64,000 nt of DNA from an uncultured Pontibacter sp. (GCF_947495565.1 NZ_CANLZM010000007.1:124001-188000); one strand, 5' to 3'; shown: positions 34,373-43,423, counted from the stretch's first letter. Notes: generated from the sequence alone by a model not told the origin. A program made the numbers and translations.

Positions 34373-35227
34373 ATGGAAGTTATAGAGCAGGTTAGTATCA
34401 TCCGGGATCGTATTAAAGCGTTGCGTTGCGACGGCAAAAGCATTGGCTTTGTGCCGACAATGGGCGCTCTGCACGAGGGGCACCTACAGCTGCTGCGCGC
34501 CTCGGCGCAGGAGAACGACGTAACTGTTTGCAGTATCTTCGTAAATCCTACTCAATTCAATAACCCGGACGATTATAAGCACTACCCCCGCACAATGGAG
34601 CAAGATGCCGCGCTGCTGAAAACAGTTGGCTGCGACATTCTGTTTGCCCCACACGCAGAGGAGGTATATGTACAACAGCCGCTCTTGCAGTTTAGTTTCG
34701 GGCCACTAGAGACGGTAATGGAAGGGGAGCACCGTCCGGGGCACTTTAACGGGGTGGCGACTATTGTAAGTAAGCTGTTTCATTTTGTGCAGCCGCACCG
34801 CGCCTACTTTGGCCAGAAAGACCTGCAGCAGGTGGCTATTGTAAAGCAACTGGTGCAGGCGCTGAGCTTTGATGTGGAGGTGGTGCGCTACCCAACTATA
34901 CGCGAGGCTAACGGACTGGCAATGTCATCCAGAAACAGGCGCCTTGACGCAGCGCAGCAGCATACGGCCACTATACTTTACAGTGCTTTGCAACTAGCCA
35001 AAGAGCAACTGGGCAAGAAGCCAGTCTACACTATAAAAGCCACTGTAGAGGCTTATCTTGCCAATGTAGACCAGGTGCAGCTGGAGTACTTTGAGATTGT
35101 GCACCCTGATACCCTGCAGCCGCTCACCGACGTGCAGCCGGGGCAGGAGGTGGCGCTGTGCATTGCTGCCTTTGTAGGCCCTGTGCGCCTGATTGATAAC
35201 ATACTGGTGAATTTTAACAAAGTATAG
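34373..35227 (+). CDS. panC: Pantothenate synthetase
   Basis: PanC joins pantoate and beta-alanine with ATP. The 284 residues carry the HIGH-like PTMGALHEGHLQLL, NPTQFNNPDDYKHYPR, EGEHRPGHFNGVATIVSKLFHFVQPHRAYFGQKDLQQ and the KMSKS-like EANGLAMSSRNRRL. It is normal length. panD follows after 96 bases with its own candidate promoter, so both pantothenate-branch genes are adjacent but perhaps separately transcribed. Confidence 0.96.
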   Translation: MEVIEQVSIIRDRIKALRCDGKSIGFVPTMGALHEGHLQLLRASAQENDVTVCSIFVNPTQFNNPDDYKHYPRTMEQDAALLKTVGCDILFAPHAEEVYVQQPLLQFSFGPLETVMEGEHRPGHFNGVATIVSKLFHFVQPHRAYFGQKDLQQVAIVKQLVQALSFDVEVVRYPTIREANGLAMSSRNRRLDAAQQHTATILYSALQLAKEQLGKKPVYTIKATVEAYLANVDQVQLEYFEIVHPDTLQPLTDVQPGQEVALCIAAFVGPVRLIDNILVNFNKV

Positions 35228-35267
35228 ATTGTTGGGAAGGCAGATAAGCTAAAGCTGCTATAGCGCG

Positions 35268-35302
35268 TTGGTAGTTATTATGCGGCCAATTGTCTAACTT
35301 TG
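35268..35302 (+). promoter_or_regulatory. Candidate promoter for panD
   Basis: TTG at 35268-35270 and TAACTTTG at 35295-35302 fit the -33 and -7 elements, with 24 bases between. The panD ATG at 35324 is 21 bases further. Confidence 0.45.
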
Positions 35303-35323
35303 CGCTCCAATACAAATTACACC

Positions 35324-35671
35324 ATGTATATTGAGGTTTTAAAATCAAAAATCCACCGTTGTAAGGTAACCCAGGCCGAGCTGCACTATGTTGGCAGCAT
35401 CACTGTTGACGAGGACCTGATGGACGCCGCTAACATTGTGGAGAATGAGAAAGTACAGATCGTGAACATCAACAACGGTGAGCGCTTTGAAACTTACGTG
35501 ATTAAGGGAGAACGCGGAACCGGTACTATTTGTCTGAACGGCCCTGCGGCCCGTAAGGTGCAGGTAGGGGATGTGGTGATCCTTATCTCGTACTGCAGCA
35601 TCAAGTTCGAAGAAGCTAAAAACCATACGCCTACGCTTGTATTCCCTGATCAGCACAACCGGCTGGTATAA
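35324..35671 (+). CDS. panD: Aspartate 1-decarboxylase (proenzyme)
   Basis: PanD makes beta-alanine for pantothenate and matures by self-cleavage to a pyruvoyl enzyme. From the ATG at 35324 ([20 protein letters not shown]) the protein is 115 residues and the cleavage site falls at G24-S25 in HYVGSITVD, exactly as in the family; the track start adds 8 residues. [48 protein letters not shown] is the conserved barrel. It is the partner of panC directly upstream. Confidence 0.96.
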   Translation: MYIEVLKSKIHRCKVTQAELHYVGSITVDEDLMDAANIVENEKVQIVNINNGERFETYVIKGERGTGTICLNGPAARKVQVGDVVILISYCSIKFEEAKNHTPTLVFPDQHNRLV

Positions 35672-35680
35672 TTCCGTTGC

Positions 35681-36724
35681 ATGAATAAACTGCTCTCGTT
35701 CCTGAAGTATGTCCTGCTGCTGGGTGTATCTGCATTTCTGATGTGGTACGCGCTGAAGGAGCTGGACTTTCAGAAAATGTGGGCAGAGTTTCTGGGTGCC
35801 AATTACGGTTGGGTAATGGTATCTGTGCTGATGGGCGTGCTTGCTTACCTGAGCCGGGCTATGCGCTGGCAGATGCAGATAAAGCCTACCGGGTACAACC
35901 CGCCGCTCCGCAACACCTACAACGCCATGATGCTGGGTTACCTGGCCAACCTGGTGCTGCCCCGCATGGGCGAGGTGGTGCGCTGCACAATGCTGCGCCG
36001 CTCCGATAATCTGCCGCTCAACACAGGCTTCGGCACCGTAATAGCAGAACGCATTATCGATATGGTTATGCTATTGCTGGTGGTGGGGCTTACTTTTCTA
36101 ATTGAGTTCGGCCGAATCCGTGATTTCTTTCTGAGTCTGATAACAGATAAGTATACAAACCTGGAGCAAAGTATAAGTTCGCTGTACTGGGTGTTTTGGG
36201 TAATGCTTCTCTCGGTAGCGGTGCTGCTGTTTATGGGGCTGCGTTACCTGAGCCTTTTGCGCAGAAATGTTTACTTCCGGAAGGCGGTACGTTTTGCAAA
36301 GGGGATGTTGAAGGGCGTGTTCAGCATCACCAAGCTCGAGAATCAATTAGCCTTCTGGGGACATACCATCTTTGTGTGGCTGATGTACTACGGCATGAGT
36401 TTTTCTGTATTTTACGCTTTGCCGGCCACTGCCGATTTAGGATGGGGCGCTGCGCTATCGGTGCTTCTGGCGGGCACGCTGGGCATGGCGGCGCCGGTGC
36501 AAGGCGGTATTGGCGTGTACCACCTGATGGTGCAGGCCACCCTGCTGCTTTACGGCGTGCCGAAAGAGGCTGGTATGGCTTATGCACTACTGGCGCATAC
36601 ATCTCAAACTCTTTTGGTAGTTGTAATGGGAGTGATTAGCTTTATGGCAAGCATGCTGCGCCGCGCAAAGCCGGTAACACAGCAAAGCCATGCTTCTGCT
36701 AACACCCATGAACTCAAAAGATAA
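35681..36724 (+). CDS. Flippase-like membrane protein (UPF0104/LPG synthase TM domain)
   Basis: The 347 residues form about eight membrane helices, as in the membrane half of lysylphosphatidylglycerol synthase (UPF0104/YbhN-like). The typical block is AYLSRAMRWQMQIKPTGYNPPLRNTYNAMMLGYLANLVLPRMGEVVRC, followed by ERIIDMVMLLLVVGL and TLGMAAPVQGGIGVYHLMVQATLLLYGV. The aminoacyl-transfer domain is absent, so it does not by itself modify lipids; lipid transport is a family guess. It starts 9 bases after panD and overlaps rfaE2. Confidence 0.85.
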   Translation: MNKLLSFLKYVLLLGVSAFLMWYALKELDFQKMWAEFLGANYGWVMVSVLMGVLAYLSRAMRWQMQIKPTGYNPPLRNTYNAMMLGYLANLVLPRMGEVVRCTMLRRSDNLPLNTGFGTVIAERIIDMVMLLLVVGLTFLIEFGRIRDFFLSLITDKYTNLEQSISSLYWVFWVMLLSVAVLLFMGLRYLSLLRRNVYFRKAVRFAKGMLKGVFSITKLENQLAFWGHTIFVWLMYYGMSFSVFYALPATADLGWGAALSVLLAGTLGMAAPVQGGIGVYHLMVQATLLLYGVPKEAGMAYALLAHTSQTLLVVVMGVISFMASMLRRAKPVTQQSHASANTHELKR

Positions 36725-37199
36725 AATTTACACACTTCCGCAACTGCAGAAACAGGTGCAAAACTGGCGCAACCAAGGCCAGAAAATTGTCTTCACCAAC
36801 GGCTGCTTCGACCTGCTGCACCTTGGCCACGTCGACTATTTAGAGAAAGCCAAACAACTAGGCGATAAGCTTGTTCTAGGGCTGAATACTGACGCCTCCA
36901 TTAGCCGTTTAAAAGGACCCAGTCGTCCTCTACAGGACGAAATGTCACGTGCACGCGTTATGGCATCTCTTTTGTTCATAGATGCCGTAGTGCTCTTTGA
37001 TGAAGACACACCTCTAAAGCTGATCGAAGCTGTGCAACCGGATATACTGGTTAAAGGCGATGATTATGCTGTGGAGCAGATCGTGGGGCACGAGGTGGTG
37101 CAGGCGCGTGGCGGATCGGTTAAGACCGTGCCGCTCGTAAAAGGCTATTCTACCACTAACATCGTAAAGAAAATAGAGAACAGTAATAACCCTAAATAA
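36708..37199 (+). CDS. rfaE2: D-glycero-beta-D-manno-heptose 1-phosphate adenylyltransferase
   Basis: This is the standalone nucleotidyltransferase half of HldE/RfaE, making ADP-heptose for the LPS core. The 163 residues from ATG 36708 (MNSKDKIYTLPQLQKQVQNW) contain the HxGH motif VFTNGCFDLLHLGHVDYLEKAKQLGDKLVLGLNTDASI and end VKGYSTTNIVKKIE with the second nucleotide-binding motif. An ATG at 36690 is the alternative start. The frame overlaps the flippase-like gene by 17 bases, consistent with one operon. The matching kinase RfaE1 is not in the window. Confidence 0.93.
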   Translation: MNSKDKIYTLPQLQKQVQNWRNQGQKIVFTNGCFDLLHLGHVDYLEKAKQLGDKLVLGLNTDASISRLKGPSRPLQDEMSRARVMASLLFIDAVVLFDEDTPLKLIEAVQPDILVKGDDYAVEQIVGHEVVQARGGSVKTVPLVKGYSTTNIVKKIENSNNPK

Positions 37200-37214
37200 A
37201 GCTAACAAAAGACA

Positions 37215-37895
37215 ATGCTCGGAATATATTTTATTGGTATCGTATTCATGCTGATCAGTATGGGAGTAAGTGCCCGCCTGAAAAGCAAGTTTAAGAAATA
37301 CTCCCAGACACCATTGAGCTCTGGCCTTTCGGGCCGTGAGGTAGCGGAGATGATGCTGCGCGACAATGGTATAACTGATGTGAAAGTCATGTCGGTGGCA
37401 GGCCGCCTGACAGACCATTACAACCCGGCTGACAAAACGGTGAACCTGAGCGAGTACGTGTACGAGGCCCGCAGTGCCGCCGCCGCCGCCGTAGCTGCTC
37501 ACGAATGTGGCCACGCCGTGCAGCATGCTAAAGCTTACAGCTTCCTGAAGTTCAGGTCAGCTATGGTGCCTGCGCTAAGTATAGCCTCACGTTACATGCA
37601 GTGGATTATCCTGATTGGTATACTTCTGTTACAGACTACGCCAGTGCCGCTGGCCATTGGCGTGGCGCTGTTTGGCCTTACCACCTTGTTCAGTTTTATA
37701 ACACTGCCGGTGGAGTTTGATGCAAGTAAGCGTGCGCTCGCCTGGATAGACCGCCGTGGCATCGTAACAACGCAGGAGCATGATATGGCAAAAGACGCTC
37801 TGAAATGGGCTGCCTTAACTTACGTAGTGGCTGCGTTAGGCTCTTTGGCTACGCTGCTATACTATGTGTCGCTGCTGATGGGGCGCCGCGACTAA
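37215..37895 (+). CDS. Membrane zinc metallopeptidase, YugP type
   Basis: The 226 residues have a leading membrane helix (MLGIYFIGIVFMLISMGVSA), the conserved block YSQTPLSSGLSGREVAEMMLRDNGITDVKVMSVAGRLTDHYNPADKTVNLSE, and the zinc motif AAHECGHAVQH followed by two or three more helices (MQWIILIGILLLQ; LAIGVALFGLTTLFSFITLPVEFDASKRA). All family hallmarks are present. The substrate is unknown. It is 15 bases after rfaE2 and ends the run at the terminator at 37921. Confidence 0.9.
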   Translation: MLGIYFIGIVFMLISMGVSARLKSKFKKYSQTPLSSGLSGREVAEMMLRDNGITDVKVMSVAGRLTDHYNPADKTVNLSEYVYEARSAAAAAVAAHECGHAVQHAKAYSFLKFRSAMVPALSIASRYMQWIILIGILLLQTTPVPLAIGVALFGLTTLFSFITLPVEFDASKRALAWIDRRGIVTTQEHDMAKDALKWAALTYVVAALGSLATLLYYVSLLMGRRD

Positions 37896-37920
37896 AGAAG
37901 TATAAACTGCCTGATTATGA

Positions 37921-37955
37921 AAGCGCCGCCTGTTGCACACGCACGGGCGGCGCTT
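37921..37955 (+). terminator. Terminator after the YugP-type gene
   Basis: AAGCGCCGCC and GGCGGCGCTT are perfect 10-base arms around a 15-base loop, followed by TTATTTTT. Confidence 0.85.
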
Positions 37956-38036
37956 TATTTTTGCGTTAGATAGCAACATCTAGCAGGCAAAAAAGTACAA
38001 AACCACGGTTTATCACAACAATTAATAGAATATCAG

Positions 38037-38069
38037 GTTGAATTAATGCAACTGAATTTCATAGTTTTG
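38037..38069 (+). promoter_or_regulatory. Candidate promoter for the acyl-CoA dehydrogenase
   Basis: GTTG at 38037-38040 and TAGTTTTG at 38062-38069 fit the -33/-7 pattern with 21 bases between. The ATG is 45 bases further on. Confidence 0.6.
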
Positions 38070-38114
38070 CACTGGAATTAAAATTAATCAAATATCGTCC
38101 TTTAGATAACGCAT

Positions 38115-39254
38115 ATGAATTTTCAATTAACAGAGGAACATTTGGCAGTACAGGCTGCCGCCCGCGATTTTGCCCAGACAGAACTTTTACCAGGCGTTAT
38201 TGAGCGCGATGAGCACCAGAAATTCCCTGCTGAGCAGATCAAGAAAATGGGTGAGCTAGGCTTTATGGGTATGATGGTAGACCCGAAGTACGGCGGCGGC
38301 GGTATGGATAGTGTCTCTTATGTGCTGGCCATGGAGGAAATCTCCAAAGTGGATGCATCTGCGTCTGTGGTAATGTCGGTAAACAACTCGCTTGTATGCT
38401 GGGGGCTGGAGCATTTCGGTACGGAAGAGCAGAAGCAGAAGTACTTGACTAAGCTGGCAACCGGTGAAATTATCGGTGCATTTTGTCTTTCTGAGCCTGA
38501 GGCAGGGTCTGATGCTACATCGCAGCGCACAACCGCCGAAGACAAAGGCGATTATTATTTGTTGAACGGTACAAAAAACTGGATTACCAATGGTAGCACA
38601 GCTTCCGTTTACATAATAATTGCACAAACTTACCCTGAAAAAGGCCACCGCGGCATTAATGCGCTTATTGTAGAGCGCGGTATGGAAGGATTTGAAGTTG
38701 GACTAAAAGAAAATAAATTAGGAATTCGTGGCTCAGATACTCACTCTTTAATGTTTTCTGACGTAAAAGTACCAAAAGAGAATAGAATCGGGGAAGATGG
38801 CTTCGGATTTAAGTTTGCGATGCAAACACTAGCTGGAGGGCGTATCGGTATCGCTTCTCAGGCTTTAGGTATCGCATCAGGAGCTATGGAGCTAGCTTTG
38901 AAATACTCTAAGGAGCGCAAGGCCTTTGGCGTAGAGATCGCCAAGCACCAGGCTATACAGTTTAAATTGGCCGATATGGCAACAAACATTGAGGCTGCCC
39001 GCCTTTTATGCCTTCAGGCCGCTTACGACAAAGACGAGCACCGTGATTACGGTATGTCAGGTGCTATGGCAAAGCTGTTTGCCTCTAAGGTGGCTATGGA
39101 AACAACCGTGGAAGCAGTGCAAATACATGGTGGCTACGGATTCGTGAAAGAATACCATGTAGAGCGTTTGATGCGTGATGCAAAGATTACACAAATTTAC
39201 GAGGGCACTTCCGAGATACAGAAAATAGTAATTTCGAGAGAACTGCTTAAGTAA
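38115..39254 (+). CDS. Acyl-CoA dehydrogenase (short-chain type)
   Basis: This FAD enzyme makes the alpha,beta double bond of acyl-CoA in beta-oxidation and passes electrons to ETF. The 379 residues show [41 protein letters not shown] (flavin and substrate site), [76 protein letters not shown] with the catalytic-region Glu in YEGTSE. It is close to butyryl-CoA dehydrogenases. An AraC-type gene follows after its own promoter. Confidence 0.93.
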   Translation: MNFQLTEEHLAVQAAARDFAQTELLPGVIERDEHQKFPAEQIKKMGELGFMGMMVDPKYGGGGMDSVSYVLAMEEISKVDASASVVMSVNNSLVCWGLEHFGTEEQKQKYLTKLATGEIIGAFCLSEPEAGSDATSQRTTAEDKGDYYLLNGTKNWITNGSTASVYIIIAQTYPEKGHRGINALIVERGMEGFEVGLKENKLGIRGSDTHSLMFSDVKVPKENRIGEDGFGFKFAMQTLAGGRIGIASQALGIASGAMELALKYSKERKAFGVEIAKHQAIQFKLADMATNIEAARLLCLQAAYDKDEHRDYGMSGAMAKLFASKVAMETTVEAVQIHGGYGFVKEYHVERLMRDAKITQIYEGTSEIQKIVISRELLK

Positions 39255-39305
39255 GATCAGGCCTAAAATGCTGTTTCCATGTGAATTGAGCGATAGATAG
39301 TCTTT

Positions 39306-39338
39306 ATTGAATTAAAATAAATTTTAATATTAGTTTTG
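39306..39338 (+). promoter_or_regulatory. Candidate promoter for the AraC-family gene
   Basis: ATTG at 39306-39309 and TAGTTTTG at 39331-39338 have 21 bases between. This is the same -7 octamer and spacing as upstream of the acyl-CoA dehydrogenase 1.27 kb before. Confidence 0.6.
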
Positions 39339-39413
39339 AAGTTTATAAAGATTAGTCTTAGCTTTAGGCCAAAATTAAAGGGTTTATAGTATAAAAGTTA
39401 GTTGGTAACACAC

Positions 39414-40340
39414 ATGGAAGATTACAATAAGATTATTGAATCGCTTGGGGTGCGGTTCATTAAGGCTAAAAATCTAGTGTTGCAACAGCCGTTTACGGTG
39501 CGCAATTACTACGATGTAGGAAACAATTTGATCCTGCTACATAAGGGCAGTATCTTTTTTGGTGACGAGGAGCAGGCAGTAGAAGAAGGGGAACTTCTAT
39601 TTATACCTGGTGGCCGAAGCACCAAAGTGACCTATGGCCCGTCTGGTGAAGGGAAAGCCATTACAAATGATGACCTGATCACCAACAGAGAGAAATTCTT
39701 TAAAAGCAACAACGACCTAGATCTGATCGGTGATGCTGAGGAAAGCCATACTTATGTTAGCTTTGAGGCGAAAGTTTTTGACTCGGTTAACTTTTTTGCT
39801 TCATTAGATCTGCCGGCATTCCTGATCTCTAACAATTCTAAGCTCGCCAACCTGGTAATCAAAGTGGTAGAAGAGAGCATGCAGGAGCTGCCAGGAAAAG
39901 AGCGCCTGATTAACCTGTACACGGAGCAGATTGTAGTGGAGATTGTGCGCCATATCCTGAAGAACAGAATGTTCGTGGAGCAGCTGGCAACAAACAGCAC
40001 CTACTTCAAGGACCCTCGCCTCATAGACCTGTTCAACTACATTAAGGAGAACCTGGGTGGCGATCTGTCAAACAAAGTGCTTTCTAACGTAGCCAATGTG
40101 TCTGAGGATTATGTAGGCCAGTATTTCAAGATGCTGACTGGCATTAACCCACAGGACTATATTGAATATCAGCGTATGGAGCGTGCAGTATTCTTGCTGC
40201 GCACTACCAAGAAGAGCATCCGTGAGATCGGTAAAGAAGTTGGGTACAAAGACACGGCTTACTTCTGCCGCCGCTTCAAGATGATGTTTGGTATACCTGC
40301 CGGTAAGATGCGTCGCCGCGAATCAGCGATGAACACCTAA
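39414..40340 (+). CDS. AraC-family transcriptional regulator
   Basis: From the ATG at 39414 the protein is 308 residues; the track TTG adds four residues. An N-terminal cupin-like sensor region (VRNYYDVGNNLILLHKGSIFFGDEEQAVEEGELLFIPGG) precedes a linker and the C-terminal double HTH: LGGDLSNKVLSNVANVSEDYVGQYFKMLTGINPQDYIEYQRMERAVFLLRTTKKSIREIGKEVGYKDTAYFCRRFKMMFGIPAGKMRR. The effector and targets are unknown. The last 18 bases overlap the convergent GGGPS gene, and its terminator sits inside that gene. Confidence 0.9.
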   Translation: MEDYNKIIESLGVRFIKAKNLVLQQPFTVRNYYDVGNNLILLHKGSIFFGDEEQAVEEGELLFIPGGRSTKVTYGPSGEGKAITNDDLITNREKFFKSNNDLDLIGDAEESHTYVSFEAKVFDSVNFFASLDLPAFLISNNSKLANLVIKVVEESMQELPGKERLINLYTEQIVVEIVRHILKNRMFVEQLATNSTYFKDPRLIDLFNYIKENLGGDLSNKVLSNVANVSEDYVGQYFKMLTGINPQDYIEYQRMERAVFLLRTTKKSIREIGKEVGYKDTAYFCRRFKMMFGIPAGKMRRRESAMNT

Positions 40341-41087
40341 GGAAACGTTGTACGATGCAACAATAGAAGAAACCTCGGCCAAAAAGCCGGGGTTTTTTTC
40401 TATGTGGTTGCCAATAACAATTATATCTGCGCCTGCCTCAAGCGCTGCCGTGGCTTTTTCTGTTGTGTCGATGCCGCCGCCTATTATAAGGGGTAACTCC
40501 ACGGCCTCGCGCACAGCCGCAATCATGTCGGCAGATATCGGCTGCATAGCTCCGCTGCCACCATCCATATAAATGTACTGTAGCCCCAAAAGCTCACCGG
40601 CCATGGCTGTGCAGGCGGCAATAGCGGGTTTATCAAAAGGTATAGGCGTGGTACCGCTCATATAAGAAGCAGTAGTTTGCCTGCCGGTGTCTATCAGCAT
40701 ATAGCCGGTAGGGTATACCTGTAGTTGGCTGGCCTTAAGTACGGGTGCCGATATAACATGCTGCCCGATTAAAAAGTCCGGGTTGCGGCCCGAAATAAGG
40801 GAAAGGAGCAAAATGCCGTCGGCCTGTGTGTCGATATGCTGGCTGCTGCTCGGGAAAAGTATAACCGGTATGTTGCTGTGCTGCTTCAGGAGGCTGATGA
40901 TACCTGCCTGGTTCTGGGAGGTGATGAGACTGCCGCCAACAAAGAAAAAATCCACTAGGTGGGCTTCGGTGAGGGCGATGAGGTTCAGGCAGGAGGCATC
41001 CGTCAGGTTGTCGGGGTCGAGCAGCACGGCGAAATGCTTCCTGCCTGCGTGAAACTGTGGTTTGGGTGGTTTTGTATTAAATGGCAT
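40323..41087 (-). CDS. Geranylgeranylglyceryl phosphate synthase-family protein
   Basis: This 254-residue TIM barrel is of the GGGPS/PcrB family, which joins a polyprenyl chain to sn-glycerol-1-phosphate. The blocks are FAVLLDPDNLTDASCLNLIAL, VDFFFVGGSLIT, VILFPSSSQHI, GYMLIDTG, YIYMDGGSGAMQPISADMIAAVREA and LIIGGGIDTTEKATAALEAGADIIVIGNHIEKNP, covering the phosphate and prenyl sites. Bacteroidota have a distinct bacterial GGGPS group; the lipid made in vivo is not settled to my knowledge. The start overlaps the next upstream gene by 11 bases. Confidence 0.88.
   Translation of the reverse strand: MPFNTKPPKPQFHAGRKHFAVLLDPDNLTDASCLNLIALTEAHLVDFFFVGGSLITSQNQAGIISLLKQHSNIPVILFPSSSQHIDTQADGILLLSLISGRNPDFLIGQHVISAPVLKASQLQVYPTGYMLIDTGRQTTASYMSGTTPIPFDKPAIAACTAMAGELLGLQYIYMDGGSGAMQPISADMIAAVREAVELPLIIGGGIDTTEKATAALEAGADIIVIGNHIEKNPGFLAEVSSIVASYNVSLGVHR
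40371..40399 (+). terminator. Terminator for the AraC gene embedded in GGGPS coding sequence
   Basis: AACCTCGGC-CAAAAA-GCCGGGGTT is a 9-base stem with one G-T pair, followed by seven T on the plus strand. It lies 30 bases past the AraC stop and inside the antisense gene, where it encodes a Lys-Asn-Pro-Gly-Phe-Leu-Ala-Glu segment. Confidence 0.75.
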
Positions 41088-41697
41088 CCTTCTCCGGAAC
41101 GATATACTCGGTTGTCTCTATCTCAGTAACCGCTACTACAGGCTCAGCCGCAGTGGGTTTAACCGCAATATCGTTATTTTCAGAGACACTGTTTAAGTAT
41201 TCTTCCAGCTTTTTGGTGCCATACATTACCAGCAGCGCTAATACCTGCTGCTGCAAGGCCTTGCCTAGCTTGGATGTGAGAAACGGCTCAGGCTTTTTTT
41301 TTACGTCCTCCGACTGGTTGGCGTGGGGCATACGCTCCGAAGAGATAGTATAAGCATCCTCCTGCTCATGCACGTAAGAGTCGTAATCTATAAGCGGCGT
41401 TGAAGTATAGGCCGGTGAGGCTGTGGCTACAAACGTGCCTTGAGATTCACTTTTGCCTCTTCTTCTTTTCTTTGTTTTGGCTGCTTTTTCTTTTTTCTTG
41501 CTTCCGCCAGAGAACAAGCGCTTCACCAGCAAGCCGGCCAGCAGCACGCCGCCAGCTATGGCTGCTTTCTTGCCTATTTCCTGCCCCTGCGACTTAAGTT
41601 GATCAACATCGCCCATCAGCGCTCTTTTATACTCCTCCTTCTGCCGCTCCAGGAAGTCGCGCTCATTATTAAAAAGTGGGTTGTTTAATTCGCTCAT
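41077..41697 (-). CDS. Membrane-associated protein of unknown function
   Basis: The 206 residues begin with a charged helix (NERDFLERQKEEYKRALMGDVDQLKSQGQEIG), a short membrane helix (KKAAIAGGVLLAGLLVKRLF), a very basic patch (GGSKKKEKAAKTKKRRRGKS), a low-complexity middle and a second hydrophobic segment (QQQVLALLVMYGTKKL). The end is acidic. I know no named domain. The ATG overlaps the stop of the holin-like gene by 4 bases and the gene overlaps GGGPS by 11, so all three are likely one operon. Confidence 0.7.
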   Translation of the reverse strand: MSELNNPLFNNERDFLERQKEEYKRALMGDVDQLKSQGQEIGKKAAIAGGVLLAGLLVKRLFSGGSKKKEKAAKTKKRRRGKSESQGTFVATASPAYTSTPLIDYDSYVHEQEDAYTISSERMPHANQSEDVKKKPEPFLTSKLGKALQQQVLALLVMYGTKKLEEYLNSVSENNDIAVKPTAAEPVVAVTEIETTEYIVPEKDAI

Positions 41698-42080
41698 ATG
41701 TGTTTTTCTCGTTTGTCTGATTTATAGATGGTATTATCGAAAGCCTTGTCGGCCACGCCTTGAAAAATCTTTTTATCCAAGCCTATTACAAGTATAACCA
41801 AGAGTATGATGTAAAACAGCGCCACAATGCCAAACCCCCAAAAAGAGCTGTCGAGGAGGTGGTTGAGCAGCAGGCCCAGAAAGATGTTGACGAAGATAAG
41901 GACCATGAAGGCAATCACCCCTAGCAGCACGCCGTGTATGGTGCCTACAAAAGCAGCCTTCAGCTTTTCCTGTATCTCCAGACGTATAATGTCTATGCGG
42001 GTGTCAATATACCCCATCAGGTTCTCCATCAGGTGGGGGTTCTTTTCACGGGTTCCGTTATCTTCTTGTTGTAGCGCCAT
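41694..42080 (-). CDS. Phage-holin-family membrane protein (YqjE-like)
   Basis: The 128 residues have an amphipathic start (LMENLMGYIDTRIDIIRLEIQEKLK) and two membrane helices (FVGTIHGVLLGVIAFMVLIFVNIFLGLLLNHLL and WGFGIVALFYIILLVILVIGLDKKIF), as in the holin 3_6/YqjE superfamily. Despite the name these are chromosomal proteins without a proven lytic role. There are no phage genes nearby. It is first in a three-gene run with the basic membrane protein and GGGPS. Confidence 0.78.
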   Translation of the reverse strand: MALQQEDNGTREKNPHLMENLMGYIDTRIDIIRLEIQEKLKAAFVGTIHGVLLGVIAFMVLIFVNIFLGLLLNHLLDSSFWGFGIVALFYIILLVILVIGLDKKIFQGVADKAFDNTIYKSDKREKHI

Positions 42081-42239
42081 GTTTCTTTTTCAGCTTTTAT
42101 AAAACTTGTTTTATATACGAGGGTAGATTAAAAAATTTACGTAAAGTATAACTTGTTAAAACTGTAGTACGGATTTTGAGGTTAATTGTATAGGTTTAGT
42201 TAAATTTAAGAAAGATCTAACCCATAGATTTAAATATAC

Positions 42240-43343
42240 TTGAATCACAACCACTACCAGGTATTAGGTATAAGCCCAACGGCCTCTGCTCAGGAAGTGA
42301 AAGCGGCATATAAGCGGCTTGCCATAAAGTATCACCCGGACAAGAACCCTGGTAACTTGCTTGCCGAGGAGCTGTTTAAGCAGGCGAACTCTGCTTACCA
42401 GATACTGTCTAACCCGAGTAAGCGTGCCCTCTACGACCTTCGGCTGCAGTACCAGCGCGAGCAGCAGCAGCGTGCCGTTATGCAGCACCAGCCGCGGCGT
42501 TACGAACCGCGCCACTATACCACCCGCGAGCCTGCCGGCGTGTCGGAGCGGGGCTATAAAAAGCGGCAGTCCAAAAGCAGCAGCTTCTCACGCAAAGACT
42601 GGTACATTACCTTAGCCTTCGCTGGCGGACTCATACTTTTTAGCCTGTTGCTCAAAACCGTGATGGACCATATTGCCGGCGAAGACAAGTATAAAACTGC
42701 TTTAACATACATTGCTGATGGCAAATACACCAACGCTCACCGCCTGCTGACAGACGCCATCCACTTTAAACCAGACAAGGCCGCAGCGTATGAGGCCCGC
42801 GCCATGATTGAGCTGGATGTGTACGAGAACTACTCTGGGGCGTTACAAGATCTCAATAAGACTATCTCACTGCAGGAGCGGCCTTCGGCACAAGTATACT
42901 ACATGCGTGGGCGAAGTTTGCAGCAGCTGGCCCAGTACCGCCAGGCTGAGCAAGACCTGACAAAAGCGTTGGAACTGAACGACCGGCTATGGCATGCTCA
43001 CCTGAAGCGAGGGGAGATTCGTCTTTTTTACTTGAAGGAGTATAAGCCAGCCATTGAGGATCTTAATATTTTCCTGCGCTACAGTACTACCGGGCCAGAG
43101 CAGGTGGAGGCGCTTACCTTCCGGGGGTTTGCCTACTTTAAGCAGGGGCAGCTAGAGGAGTCAGAGCAGGATTACCGCGCCGGCTTAATTGCCGACCGTG
43201 AGAATGGCCGCCTGTACTACCTGCTGGGCCGCACGGAGATGGAGCAGCAGCAGCCAGACTCTGCCTGCGTGCATTTTTCTAAAGCCTATGAGCTAGGGTA
43301 TAGTGCAGCGCTGCTGGAGCTGCGTGCTAAATGCCAGCCTTAG
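42240..43343 (+). CDS. J-domain protein with a membrane helix and TPR repeats
   Basis: The first 65 residues are a J-domain (NHYQVLGISPTASAQEVKAAYKRLAIKYHPDKNPGN) with the HPD motif needed to stimulate DnaK. After a Gln/Arg-rich linker comes one membrane helix (WYITLAFAGGLILFSLLLKTVM, about 122-143) and then TPR units (YTNAHRLLTDAIHFKPDKAAAYEARAMIEL; QYRQAEQDLTKALELNDRLWHAHLKRGEI). The TTG start at 42240 is needed for the first J-domain helix and lies within TATACTTG. It may recruit DnaK to the membrane, which is inference. Confidence 0.88.
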   Translation: MNHNHYQVLGISPTASAQEVKAAYKRLAIKYHPDKNPGNLLAEELFKQANSAYQILSNPSKRALYDLRLQYQREQQQRAVMQHQPRRYEPRHYTTREPAGVSERGYKKRQSKSSSFSRKDWYITLAFAGGLILFSLLLKTVMDHIAGEDKYKTALTYIADGKYTNAHRLLTDAIHFKPDKAAAYEARAMIELDVYENYSGALQDLNKTISLQERPSAQVYYMRGRSLQQLAQYRQAEQDLTKALELNDRLWHAHLKRGEIRLFYLKEYKPAIEDLNIFLRYSTTGPEQVEALTFRGFAYFKQGQLEESEQDYRAGLIADRENGRLYYLLGRTEMEQQQPDSACVHFSKAYELGYSAALLELRAKCQP

Positions 43344-43423
43344 CCTAACTGCAGCATCTTCTCTATAGTTTATCGCTGTATCAGTTCTTGGTGCCAATAT
43401 GGGGGCTATGCTGTCAAACTATA

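Noticed and set aside
41694-42080. Prophage remnant suggested by the holin-family gene
   Set aside because: No capsid, tail, integrase or lysis partner is present; the family is common as a chromosomal gene.
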